Source: Promethearchaeota archaeon
GTDB taxonomy: Archaea > Asgardarchaeota > Lokiarchaeia > Sigynarchaeales > SOKP01
Reading direction: 5' to 3'
Length of the DNA: 64,000 bases
Assembly (NCBI GenBank): GCA_019057775.1
Contig: JAHLWT010000251.1
Location: 8,837-72,836, forward strand
Part shown: one piece after another, positions 1 to 7,893 of the stretch
How the letters are laid out: every line of letters starts with the position of its first letter
How positions within the stretch are numbered: the stretch's first letter is position 1
Notes under the pieces: model-generated
Told to the model about the DNA's origin: nothing
The model's database searches: none
The model's input: only the letters and a program-made list of their open reading frames with translations
Translations under genes and position numbers: made by a program

Positions 1-140
1 AGAAATTGAACTTCGTTGATGTAATCAAACCGTAATTCTGTTAAATTAGGGTTGGTATCTAATACCTTCTTAATTAATGGAGCATTTTCATTGATTTCTA
101 AGGATTTTATCGGAATAGGCACACAAATTTTATATTTCAT
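1..140 (-). CDS. aroD: 3-dehydroquinate dehydratase, type I (N-terminal part)
   Basis: Only the first 46 codons are inside the window; the gene runs off the left edge. The start is ATG at 138-140 on the minus strand. The visible protein begins MKYKICVPIP and contains ELRFDYI, matching the start of type I dehydroquinase (IcVPi... then ELRlDyl). Members of the family dehydrate 3-dehydroquinate to 3-dehydroshikimate through a Schiff-base lysine, which would lie outside the window. The gene sits just downstream of adk on the same strand (30 nt). The assignment rests on a short N-terminus. Confidence 0.62.
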   Translation of the reverse strand, partial: MKYKICVPIPIKSLEINENAPLIKKVLDTNPNLTELRFDYINEVQF

Positions 141-170
141 GATAGAAAAAAATCGATTCTAAAAATTATT

Positions 171-815
171 TCAAATTTCTAAAATGTTTTTTATATCCTC
201 ATCTGTAATCTTTAATGTATCAGAGGCATCAATCTTTTTTAACTTCCCTTTTTGCTCATAGAATTCTATTATCGGTAATGCATTCCTTTCATAGGTATCT
301 AACCTATTCTTTAAAGTTTCTTCATTATCATCGCTCCTTTGTTCAAACTGAATTTCAGCACCACATTTATCACAAATCCCTTCTACTTTGGGAGGAAGAG
401 TATATTTATTATATAATTTACCACAGCTTTTACAGGAGTATCTGCCACTAATTCTTTTAATTATTATGTCTCTTGAAATTTCGAGAAGAAGTAATAAATC
501 GATATTTGTTATGTCTGATAAAGCCTCGGCTTGAGGTAAAGTTCGTGGAAATCCATCAAGAATGAAACCATATCTCTTAACATCTTCCTTATTCAATCTG
601 TCACGGACCATTTCGATTACTACGCCATCAGGAACTAGTTCCCCCTTATCCATATAACCTTTCGCTTTTAATCCTAAAGGCGTCTCGCCTTTTAAATTTT
701 CCCGGAAAATATCACCAGTACTTATATGAACAATATCCGGTAATATTTTTTTTATTTGTCCTGAGAAAGTACCTTTTCCAGCTCCGGGAGGACCAAATAA
801 TATAAATTTTTTCAT
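171..815 (-). CDS. adk: Adenylate kinase, zinc-containing long-LID type
   Basis: Catalyses ATP + AMP = 2 ADP in the cytoplasm. The 214-residue protein has the P-loop GPPGAGKGT near residues 8-16, the AMP-binding STGD motif, the DGFPRT motif near residue 88, and a full LID domain with two C-x2-C pairs (about residues 128-153), which bind zinc in this subfamily. Length is normal for bacterial-type Adk; many euryarchaea use a different AdkA. In many archaea adk follows secY in the spc operon, but here it is about 21 kb away. It precedes the aroD-like gene. Confidence 0.95.
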   Translation of the reverse strand: MKKFILFGPPGAGKGTFSGQIKKILPDIVHISTGDIFRENLKGETPLGLKAKGYMDKGELVPDGVVIEMVRDRLNKEDVKRYGFILDGFPRTLPQAEALSDITNIDLLLLLEISRDIIIKRISGRYSCKSCGKLYNKYTLPPKVEGICDKCGAEIQFEQRSDDNEETLKNRLDTYERNALPIIEFYEQKGKLKKIDASDTLKITDEDIKNILEI

Positions 816-885
816 CTTTATTATTGAATATTTACTTTAATTTGTAGAAATTAAATTAGACATCAATTAAAATTATTATGGAAAT

Positions 886-1473
886 TTATCCTGTAAAATA
901 TGAAAACTCTATTTTCTTGCTCAAATATTCCACTAACCGTTTCTCTCTTAAACTAAAAAGATTAGTAAAATTGCATTTTATAGAGGACCCATAATAAGAA
1001 TTCCCAAAGAAGGTATTTGATTTATTTATTGATTCTAATAGTAGTCTAATATTTCCTATATGAAGATAGATTGAAATGTCATTAACTATAAGTACAGAAG
1101 TGGGTTGTTTAGTATAAATCTTTAGAAGCTTAGATGTCTTACTATAGTTTTTACAAGCATTTTCATAAAGTTCTTCTCTATTGCTTGCTTTTAATCGGGG
1201 AGGAATAATTTCTCCTTTAAAGGTTAGATTTTTACAGGTTAAGCTGTTGCCATAAAAATCCTTAATTTTACCTCCTATATTCATATTTTTAATGGTACTA
1301 AGAGGTGGAGAGAAATCTAAAATACTTATCTCATTGTGAGAAAATCTCTTAGATTCTATAAGATATTTAATAAACTTTGCCGTATAGTATGTTTTCTTTG
1401 TACCAGTTTCTCCATACAATAAAGTAGAATGCCCTATTAGCCTATTTGGATCTAGTTTATTGTACAAAGTCAT
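886..1473 (-). CDS. Uncharacterised P-loop ATPase-like protein
   Basis: 195 residues, not recognised beyond a nucleotide-binding fold. A P-loop-like motif GETGTKKT lies near residues 20-27. It resembles RecA/KaiC-like Walker A loops, but lysine replaces the usual glycine before GKT. A hydrophobic strand ending in D (PTSVLIVNDIS, near residue 130) could be Walker B. There is no signal peptide or membrane segment. It lies between adk and the ThiW-like gene on the same strand, 70 nt from adk. ATP binding is an inference from the loop; the missing glycine means it may be weak. Confidence 0.5.
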   Translation of the reverse strand: MTLYNKLDPNRLIGHSTLLYGETGTKKTYYTAKFIKYLIESKRFSHNEISILDFSPPLSTIKNMNIGGKIKDFYGNSLTCKNLTFKGEIIPPRLKASNREELYENACKNYSKTSKLLKIYTKQPTSVLIVNDISIYLHIGNIRLLLESINKSNTFFGNSYYGSSIKCNFTNLFSLREKRLVEYLSKKIEFSYFTG

Positions 1474-1508
1474 AAAAATAACGAATATTTAATTTATTTT
1501 TTTTTATG

Positions 1509-2087
1509 TTAGAAAAAATCTTCCCAACTGATTCCAGTTTTTTCTAGAACCGACAAAAGTATATATCCCATAAGACTCCCTGGTATTGAGCTCATAGCGA
1601 ACAACCCCCAATAAGTTAGATACCCTTCAATTGCAAAGAGATCACCTATTGGCATAATTAACTGTCCAATTGTTCCCCCGATAAAGATAGTCCCTAATGG
1701 TTCTAAGAATGCTGCAAACTCAACAAATCTCGGAAATTTTCTCCGAAAGAGGAATGATAATGTCCCTACTACAACAGCACCGGATATCCCGCCATGAAAA
1801 GCATGTATCGTACCAATACCTATTGAAAAACGTAAACTTGCAATACCCAAAGCAGTTATGCAAGAAAACGTGAAACCAATCAAAACACCAGTAATAGCAT
1901 TTATGAGATGAGCAAATGGGTTGATTTTAGTCCCAGCTATCAAAAAATACCCAAAAGGATTAAAAGCACTCAATATTAATCCTACAGCTATAAAAATAGC
2001 CGTTGCTGCGATTCTTTTAGTTAAAATGTTATGAAAAATTCTTTTTTCAACAAGTTCTTCATTATTGTTAGCGCTATTTTCATTCAT
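1509..2087 (-). CDS. thiW: ThiW-type ECF transporter substrate-binding (S) component
   Basis: Integral membrane protein of about five to six helices. It carries the family's conserved block (NPFGYFLIAGTKINPFAHL, residues ~47-65) and a glycine-rich GIGTIHAFHGG segment. ThiW-family S components capture a thiamine precursor for an energy-coupling-factor transporter whose T and A subunits are encoded elsewhere. I chose ATG at 2087 because GGTG lies a few bases upstream; a GTG 12 nt earlier is also in frame. No TPP riboswitch is evident in the 130-nt divergent spacer to the FAH genes. Substrate is inferred from family only. Confidence 0.75.
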   Translation of the reverse strand: MNENSANNNEELVEKRIFHNILTKRIAATAIFIAVGLILSAFNPFGYFLIAGTKINPFAHLINAITGVLIGFTFSCITALGIASLRFSIGIGTIHAFHGGISGAVVVGTLSFLFRRKFPRFVEFAAFLEPLGTIFIGGTIGQLIMPIGDLFAIEGYLTYWGLFAMSSIPGSLMGYILLSVLEKTGISWEDFF

Positions 2088-2224
2088 TTTATACACCACT
2101 AATGTTTATAATATTCGAATTTTTTTATTTTATTATTTTTAAATTTTCTGATAAATTTCTTTAAAATTTTATCATTTCTTATTTTAATAAAAGTTTTATT
2201 GTTAATAATCTTTAGAATGAAATA

Positions 2225-2899
2225 ATGAAGCTTGGAGATCACACTATAACTCCTACAAAAATAATTTGTGTTGGCACAAATTACATGGACCATATAAAAG
2301 AAACAGGATTAGAAATTCCCAAGGAGCCAGTAATATTTCCTAAAACAATGAACTGCTTAATTTTAAATAACGAACCAATAATCTATCCTAGATTTCTATA
2401 TAACAATCGGAAATTAAATAGAGTAGATTATGAAGTAGAATTAGCATTTATTATAAAGGATAATTGCAAAAATGTTCCTTTGGATAAAGTATATGACCAT
2501 ATCCTAGGTTATACTGTGTTCAATGATGTTACTGCACGAAAAATGCAAGTAAAAGATATAGTTTCGAAATTACCTTGGTTTCGCTCAAAAGCATTTGATA
2601 CTTTTGCCCCAATAGGTCCAAGGATCGCAGAAATAAATGAAATAAACGATCCTCATAATTTGAACATAGAATTAAAAGTAAATGGAGAAATTAAACAATC
2701 TTCAAATACAAAATATTTGTTATTTAAGATCCCTGAACTCTTAGAATATATCTCAAAACTTTTCACATTAGAAGCAGGAGATATTATTGCTACAGGAACT
2801 CCAGCAGGAATTGGACCTATCTATCCTGGTGATAGAATAGAAGCTTCAATAGAAAAGATTGGAACGCTAACGAATAAAGTTATTTTGGAGGGTGAGTAA
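2225..2899 (+). CDS. Fumarylacetoacetate hydrolase (FAH) family protein, copy 1
   Basis: 224 residues, the size of the short FAHD1/YcgM-type members that hydrolyse or decarboxylate acylpyruvates or oxaloacetate-like compounds. The metal-binding acidic motif is visible as YEVELAFI near residue 75, with the family's FDTFAPIGP near residue 122 and GDIIATGTPAGIG near residue 190. Its stop codon directly abuts the start of a paralogue, so the two form a translationally linked pair. The true substrate cannot be read from the sequence. Confidence 0.85.
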   Translation: MKLGDHTITPTKIICVGTNYMDHIKETGLEIPKEPVIFPKTMNCLILNNEPIIYPRFLYNNRKLNRVDYEVELAFIIKDNCKNVPLDKVYDHILGYTVFNDVTARKMQVKDIVSKLPWFRSKAFDTFAPIGPRIAEINEINDPHNLNIELKVNGEIKQSSNTKYLLFKIPELLEYISKLFTLEAGDIIATGTPAGIGPIYPGDRIEASIEKIGTLTNKVILEGE

Positions 2900-3586
2900 A
2901 TGTTAAATATAAAAATTGGAAAAGACACAATATATCCTACTAAAATAGTTTGTTTAGGACGGAATTATTTAGATCACATTAAAGAAACTAATGCTCCAAT
3001 TCCTAAAGAGCCAATTTTCTTTGTAAAAACTCTCAACACTCTAGTTACAGATGGGAACCCAATCATGTATCCTAGTATTTTATATCATAATCAAGAATAT
3101 AATCGTGTTGACCACGAAGTAGAATTAGCATTTATAATTTCACAAACTTGCAAAAATATTAATTTAGAGAATGCTTATGATTATGTTCTGGGGTATACTA
3201 TCTTTCTTGATATCACAGCTCGAAAAATGCAAATTAGAGATAGAAACATAAAATTACCATGGTATAGAAGTAAAAATTTTGATACTTTTTCTGCGATTGG
3301 CCCAAGAATAGTCCCCAATAGTGAGATTGATGATCCTCATAATTTAGATATTCAACTAGAAATCAACGGAGAAATTCGACAACAATCAAACACTAAACAT
3401 ATGCTCTTTAAAATCCCCGAAATTTTGGAATACTTATCGAAATTTGTCACTTTTGTAGCTGGTGATATTATTGCAACAGGAACTCCTAGTGGGATAGGGG
3501 CAATTCAGCCCGGAGATGTCATTAAGGCATCCATCGAAAAGATAGGACATATCGATCACGAAGTCTTATTAGAAAAAGTGAAATAG
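2900..3586 (+). CDS. Fumarylacetoacetate hydrolase (FAH) family protein, copy 2
   Basis: 228-residue paralogue of the preceding gene, starting at the base after its stop with a GGTG ribosome-binding site inside the upstream coding end. It has the same landmarks: HEVELAFI (metal ligands), FDTFSAIGP and GDIIATGTPSGIG. The two copies are clearly homologous over their full length but have diverged, so this is an old tandem duplication. They may form a hetero-oligomer or act on different acylpyruvates. Cytoplasmic; substrate unknown. Confidence 0.85.
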   Translation: MLNIKIGKDTIYPTKIVCLGRNYLDHIKETNAPIPKEPIFFVKTLNTLVTDGNPIMYPSILYHNQEYNRVDHEVELAFIISQTCKNINLENAYDYVLGYTIFLDITARKMQIRDRNIKLPWYRSKNFDTFSAIGPRIVPNSEIDDPHNLDIQLEINGEIRQQSNTKHMLFKIPEILEYLSKFVTFVAGDIIATGTPSGIGAIQPGDVIKASIEKIGHIDHEVLLEKVK

Positions 3587-3676
3587 TATCACATAAGATG
3601 TCATTTTTTTTTTATTATCCTCACAAATATAAAACAGTAATATCTTAATAAAAAATAGTAGACAAGTATCACAATA

Positions 3677-4855
3677 ATGCCAAAAAAAGTAATTATAGCT
3701 TCGGAATCTGTATTTCGAAGAATATTTATAGCTTCAATGCTATCATCTCATAAGGATATAGATGTAATTGGCAGTACAAGAAATTCAGATGAATTTGTTG
3801 ATTTAATTAATAAACAAAATCCAGATGTTTTTGTATTAGATATCGAAGTTAAGGATAGAGCTTGGTTAGAGCCATTCAAAAGCATCATTAAAAGTTTTAA
3901 ATTTACTACAATTGTGTTAACTGATGTTGACCCTAAGAGTGTAGATGTACTTGATATCCCTTTTATTTTAAAATCTTATGATTATGTAATTAAACCAATG
4001 GGTATTTGGAAGGAGGAACTTCCGAAGATTAGAGAAAAAATTATCTCGAAAATTCTTACGGTAGGTATACCGAGCACACAAAAAATTGATAGTAAAGCAA
4101 GGCTATTAGATAGAAATAAATTCATACGAGAAAGTCAGAAACTAAGATCGAAAAAAAAAATTGAACCACCAAATAAAATAGAACATAGAACTGAACAAAT
4201 TAAAATACCAAATAATGGAGAAAGAGTTGATTTAAGATCTGATAAGTATTTTCTCGAACTTTCACCCGTTTCTGGAGTACAAATTAAAACGAAGATTATC
4301 GTAATTGGTGCGAGTGTTGGTGGTCCCAGAACTTTGAGAACGATTTTAAGTGAAGTTCCTAGGAATTTTCCAGCACCAATTTTGGTTGTTCAACATCTCA
4401 ACCATGTATTTATGCGCCAATTTGCTACATCTTTAAGAAACATTTGTAAGGTTGATGTTAGAATTGGAAAGAATTATGAGGAAATTCAACCTGGAATTAT
4501 TTACGTTTCTCCAGGATCAAAACATATGCAAGTCACTGCAAAAAATAAGAAACCTTGTATTCGAACATTTGAAGGTGAACTTGTGAATTTTTGTCGTCCG
4601 TCTGTTGACGTTTTGTTTTATTCAACAGCACGGATATATAAAAGAAAGACATTAGGGGTTTTGCTTACCGGCATGGGAAGAGATGGAGTAGCTGGACTTA
4701 GGGCAATCAAATTAGAAGGAGGTAAAACTATAGCGGAATCAGAAGAAACAAGTATCTTGTATGGAATGCCAAAAATCGCAGCTGAAACGGGTGTAGCGAA
4801 TTTAATAATTCCAAATTATAAAATCATAGAAGAAATGATTAAATTTGTTAACTAA
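3677..4855 (+). CDS. cheB: Receiver-CheB methylesterase (chemotaxis)
   Basis: CheB demethylates or deamidates receptor glutamates during adaptation. The 392-residue protein has an N-terminal receiver-like domain (residues ~1-120), a charged linker, and a C-terminal methylesterase domain (~205-392). Catalytic residues are visible: Ser in GASVGG (about residue 213), His in VVQHL, and Asp in GMGRDG. In the receiver the phospho-acceptor Asp (VLDIE) and the K-P pair (VIKP) are present, but the usual acidic pair near residues 8-9 is reduced to one Glu. No cheA, cheR, cheY or receptor gene is nearby, so it is an orphan here. Confidence 0.88.
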   Translation: MPKKVIIASESVFRRIFIASMLSSHKDIDVIGSTRNSDEFVDLINKQNPDVFVLDIEVKDRAWLEPFKSIIKSFKFTTIVLTDVDPKSVDVLDIPFILKSYDYVIKPMGIWKEELPKIREKIISKILTVGIPSTQKIDSKARLLDRNKFIRESQKLRSKKKIEPPNKIEHRTEQIKIPNNGERVDLRSDKYFLELSPVSGVQIKTKIIVIGASVGGPRTLRTILSEVPRNFPAPILVVQHLNHVFMRQFATSLRNICKVDVRIGKNYEEIQPGIIYVSPGSKHMQVTAKNKKPCIRTFEGELVNFCRPSVDVLFYSTARIYKRKTLGVLLTGMGRDGVAGLRAIKLEGGKTIAESEETSILYGMPKIAAETGVANLIIPNYKIIEEMIKFVN

Positions 4856-4887
4856 AATTTAAAAACTGAAATAAATACTTTATAATA

Positions 4888-5073
4888 ATGTCGTCTGAAA
4901 TTACTGAAACAGTAAAAAACGAAATATTTAAACTTATTTCAACACCTGGCGTTGAGATTGAAGATATTGAAAAAAAAGTAAAACTAGATTATAACACAAT
5001 TATCAAAATACTTGAAGATGAGTATTTTAAGAATAATTTGAAGTATGGACGTAGATTATGTTGCAGGTTTTGA
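4888..5073 (+). CDS. Small helix-turn-helix-like protein
   Basis: 61 residues, not recognised. The pattern of short helices (VKNEIFKLISTPGVEIEDIEKKVKLDYNTIIKILEDEY) resembles a minimal winged-helix or HTH fold, and the C-terminus has a CC pair. It follows cheB by 32 nt on the same strand and may be cotranscribed with it. A DNA-binding role is only suggested by the predicted helix pattern. It could also be the intact N-terminal piece of a longer ancestral gene. Confidence 0.45.
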   Translation: MSSEITETVKNEIFKLISTPGVEIEDIEKKVKLDYNTIIKILEDEYFKNNLKYGRRLCCRF

Positions 5074-5152
5074 ATTATCTTTTTCTTATCCCGAAATTTT
5101 TAAGGACTTTATTATCTTTTGTTGGAATATGAAATTTAAATTTTTTTAGAGT

Positions 5153-6433
5153 TTAAATATTGATTCTTTTACTTATTTCAATTAACTTCTTTATTAACGA
5201 GTTTAAGATATATTTATTTTCTTCAGCAATTTTTTGATGAGAAATGCTAAATAATGAATGGCCTTGAATATTCCCCTCTTCTTTAAATTCATTTAGGATA
5301 TCAATATAAGCTTGGGGGATTTTTCCCACTTTTTGCTTAAAATCTGATTCTTCTTTCATCGAATTAAAATTCTTCTTCAATACTTCAAAAGTTAAAAATC
5401 GTCCTAGATCCTGATTCCAAAATTTTTCAGGAATCTGCATTGTATAATAGGACCTTAAACAATCAATTAATAAATTTTCTAATAATTTTCTTATTAAAAC
5501 ATACATTCCTGTAAAATATTTCTTTCGATAGCTCCCATTAATTTCACTTCTTATCTCGTTATAAAGATCGCTATTAAACTGAAAATTAAGATCGATTATC
5601 TGATCATAAACAAGAGAAATATCCATTGATTTTGAAGATTCAACGATATCAACTATTTGATCAGGGAGAGAAGTTTTTCTAAAATAATTTGATATATTTA
5701 CGTTTTGTGGTAATAAATTTGGTTGATTCAAAAATTCTGCTAAAAATGAGGCTATTTTATTGATTGTTGAGGAATGTATTTCATTCCATAAATCTTTTCC
5801 AGCACCCCAAAAATTAACATAAATATTATTATAATCATGAAATTGGGGGTCGTTTAGGTTGAAGGAAATATATACCTTCACTTCGTTATCTATTGTTGGT
5901 TCTAATGTATGAATGTCATGATATTCTATTCCTAATCCACTATAGGACGCTCCCCTACTTCTCAACATACCAGTATACTTTTCTAAAATATATTCAGTGT
6001 TATCAATTAATTCTTTCATAGATCCTTTCTTTTGATAAATTTTTATTGAATATACTTTGAAATGATTTGCATAATATTCTAGTGAGAGATCATTAAGTAT
6101 GTTAATTAATAGTGGTGGTAAATCCTTAATTTCTCTTATGATATATTGACATATATGATGTAAATTCCGTTTAAAAGCATTCATTGGAAAATGATTATTC
6201 TCTGTACATTTTAGGACAAGATAATTAAGAAACTTAACTTTTATATCTAATTTTAACAAATTTATTCCATTTTTTGACAATATTTCTTTCGCTTTTTCTA
6301 ATCTTTCATTTAACACTCTATTTAATAATTCTTGTCGAAGATTATTTTTATCATTAGATTCAGGATCAATTTGATATAAAGGAGTAACAAAAAATTCTAT
6401 AAATTCCTCTGAAATAAAATTTAAGATTGACAT
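5153..6433 (-). CDS. Uncharacterised protein with HEPN/DUF4145-like C-terminal region
   Basis: 426 residues, soluble, mostly helical. The N-terminal two thirds are unrecognised. The C-terminal ~140 residues contain a helix with RKLLENLLIDCLRS and, about 75 residues later, EEGNIQGHSLF. That arrangement resembles the R-x-x-E ... GN-x-x-H layout of DUF4145/HEPN-type domains, which often occur in antiviral or toxin RNases. The gene stands alone on the minus strand, convergent with the small HTH-like gene. The defence link is inference; only the C-terminal pattern supports it. Confidence 0.5.
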   Translation of the reverse strand: MSILNFISEEFIEFFVTPLYQIDPESNDKNNLRQELLNRVLNERLEKAKEILSKNGINLLKLDIKVKFLNYLVLKCTENNHFPMNAFKRNLHHICQYIIREIKDLPPLLINILNDLSLEYYANHFKVYSIKIYQKKGSMKELIDNTEYILEKYTGMLRSRGASYSGLGIEYHDIHTLEPTIDNEVKVYISFNLNDPQFHDYNNIYVNFWGAGKDLWNEIHSSTINKIASFLAEFLNQPNLLPQNVNISNYFRKTSLPDQIVDIVESSKSMDISLVYDQIIDLNFQFNSDLYNEIRSEINGSYRKKYFTGMYVLIRKLLENLLIDCLRSYYTMQIPEKFWNQDLGRFLTFEVLKKNFNSMKEESDFKQKVGKIPQAYIDILNEFKEEGNIQGHSLFSISHQKIAEENKYILNSLIKKLIEISKRINI

Positions 6434-6806
6434 GTGAATATATAAGATTAATAATTTTAAAATGTCTTTAAATTACGAATTCGTAATACTATTCTGATAT
6501 TCTAAAACTAAAATAAAATTGTATTTGTGGAATTGGTAAAAAATTGGAAAATTTTAGATATGAAAGAATTATATTAGGTACTTGAAAGTATCACCACATT
6601 AAATTATCAAGTAATAAATTGACGAAAAACCAGATTGCCATTAATAAAAAGAAGCTCAAGACTCCAAAAATACGTAAAAGCGCAGAAAAAATTTCAAAAT
6701 CTGATAATTTATTAACTTCTATTAAATCGCAAACTTACTTTTCCTTTTTCAATTTTTCTTTTATAAATCCTCAATTTATTTATCTTTAAAATTATAAGGA
6801 AAAAGT
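6434..6806. other. Intergenic region, 373 bp
   Basis: Very AT-rich spacer between two divergent genes. It holds one possible small membrane ORF on the minus strand (listed separately) and T-rich/A-rich runs consistent with promoters for both flanking genes. I see no tRNA, repeat array or clear terminator. Confidence 0.5.
6591..6722 (-). CDS. Possible small single-span membrane protein
   Basis: An open frame of 43 codons whose translation has one strongly hydrophobic segment (FGVLSFFLLMAIWFFVNLLL) with a charged N-terminal side. It resembles the other tiny one-helix proteins of this window (38463 and 46376). There is no ATG, GTG or TTG start: the frame would have to begin at a non-standard codon such as ATA at 6722. 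For that reason it may be chance or a remnant. Confidence 0.25.
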   Translation of the reverse strand: MEVNKLSDFEIFSALLRIFGVLSFFLLMAIWFFVNLLLDNLMW

Positions 6807-6815
6807 TTGAATAAA

Positions 6816-7448
6816 ATGACTGAAATTGAGTATATTGAAAAAATTAATCCTGGTTTCCAAAAAAAACAATTCATGCAATTAGATTTGCTATTTAAGATTT
6901 ATAATTTGAGAAACACACGGAAAAAGTTAAGAAGAAAGCTAAAATTTCTAGAAAAATCGATGAAACGAGACAGTAATGTAAACTTTGCTAGAAAAATTGA
7001 AGCTTTTAAGGTTATATCTACAGAAAATAATACTAAATTTAAAGATGCTATGTCAAAACTTGAAAATTCATATAATATTTTCAAATTTGCAAAGGAGCTT
7101 GAAAATAATAACCAATATCTAACAAACCTCAATAAAAAACGAAATAAGCGCCATTTAGACCCAAATTCCTATGAAATGACTAAGGGGTATTATCTTCAGA
7201 AAATAATTGATATAAATGACAATGTAAAACATTTGAAAGATTTAGCAGTACCGTATTTCCAAGAATTAAAAGATGAACTAATTATGCTTGAAGATCAACG
7301 TATAAAGTTAATTACGGAAAAGCTTAAAAAAACCATAGATAAAGATATGGTTGCTCAGGAGAGTAAAGAAATAGAAAAATTAAAACTTCAAAAAGAAGAA
7401 AAATTAGCATTTCTTACAGTGGAAGTGATTGATTTTGAATTGAGTTGA
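6816..7448 (+). CDS. Coiled-coil protein
   Basis: 210 residues, almost entirely charged heptad-like helix rich in Lys, Glu, Asn and Leu, with no membrane segment and no catalytic motif. The ATG at 6816 is preferred over an in-frame TTG nine bases upstream. A small membrane-protein gene follows after 21 nt and probably shares the transcript. Function unknown; a structural or tethering role would fit the long helices but is not shown. Confidence 0.55.
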   Translation: MTEIEYIEKINPGFQKKQFMQLDLLFKIYNLRNTRKKLRRKLKFLEKSMKRDSNVNFARKIEAFKVISTENNTKFKDAMSKLENSYNIFKFAKELENNNQYLTNLNKKRNKRHLDPNSYEMTKGYYLQKIIDINDNVKHLKDLAVPYFQELKDELIMLEDQRIKLITEKLKKTIDKDMVAQESKEIEKLKLQKEEKLAFLTVEVIDFELS

Positions 7449-7469
7449 CTTTAAGGGATGATGAATTAA

Positions 7470-7802
7470 ATGGTAAAATATTACAAACACAATAAAATAA
7501 TAAAGGTTCTAACTATTATTGGCAGTTTTGCGGGCTTTATGTTTTGTCTTTATGAAATTTCCCGAACTACTCAAATAAACAGTTGGAGTGAAATTTTCGG
7601 CTTTAATTCATTTCTACGCAATTTATTGGGGATGATAATAGCGGCAACAACATTACTAGTATCTTTTAAACCTGATGATCCGCTACCTTGGCATTGGCTT
7701 CTTCTTTTACCTCTTGGAATAAGTCTCACGTTTTTAAGTTATATTTTGGGAGGAATCTTAGTCATAATAGGTTCTGTAATAGCCTTATTAGATGATATCT
7801 AA
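7470..7802 (+). CDS. Small membrane protein, about three helices
   Basis: 110 residues with hydrophobic segments near residues 10-28, 48-65 and 75-108, and a conserved-looking DDPLPWHWLLLLPLG turn. No known family recognised. It starts 21 nt after the coiled-coil gene on the same strand, so a two-gene operon is likely. The spacer holds GGGATGATG. Confidence 0.55.
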   Translation: MVKYYKHNKIIKVLTIIGSFAGFMFCLYEISRTTQINSWSEIFGFNSFLRNLLGMIIAATTLLVSFKPDDPLPWHWLLLLPLGISLTFLSYILGGILVIIGSVIALLDDI

Positions 7803-7893
7803 ATTTGATTACATTTCTTTTTTTCACTTTTTTATTTTTTGTTTATATATGCTCAAGAAATCTTATAATAAAAGTTAAAATTTTATCAGAAAA

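Noticed and set aside
2099..2293. Minus-strand open frame between ThiW and the FAH gene
   Set aside because: Low-complexity Lys/Asn/Ile translation overlapping the FAH start; it has no family features and is opposite to a convincing gene.
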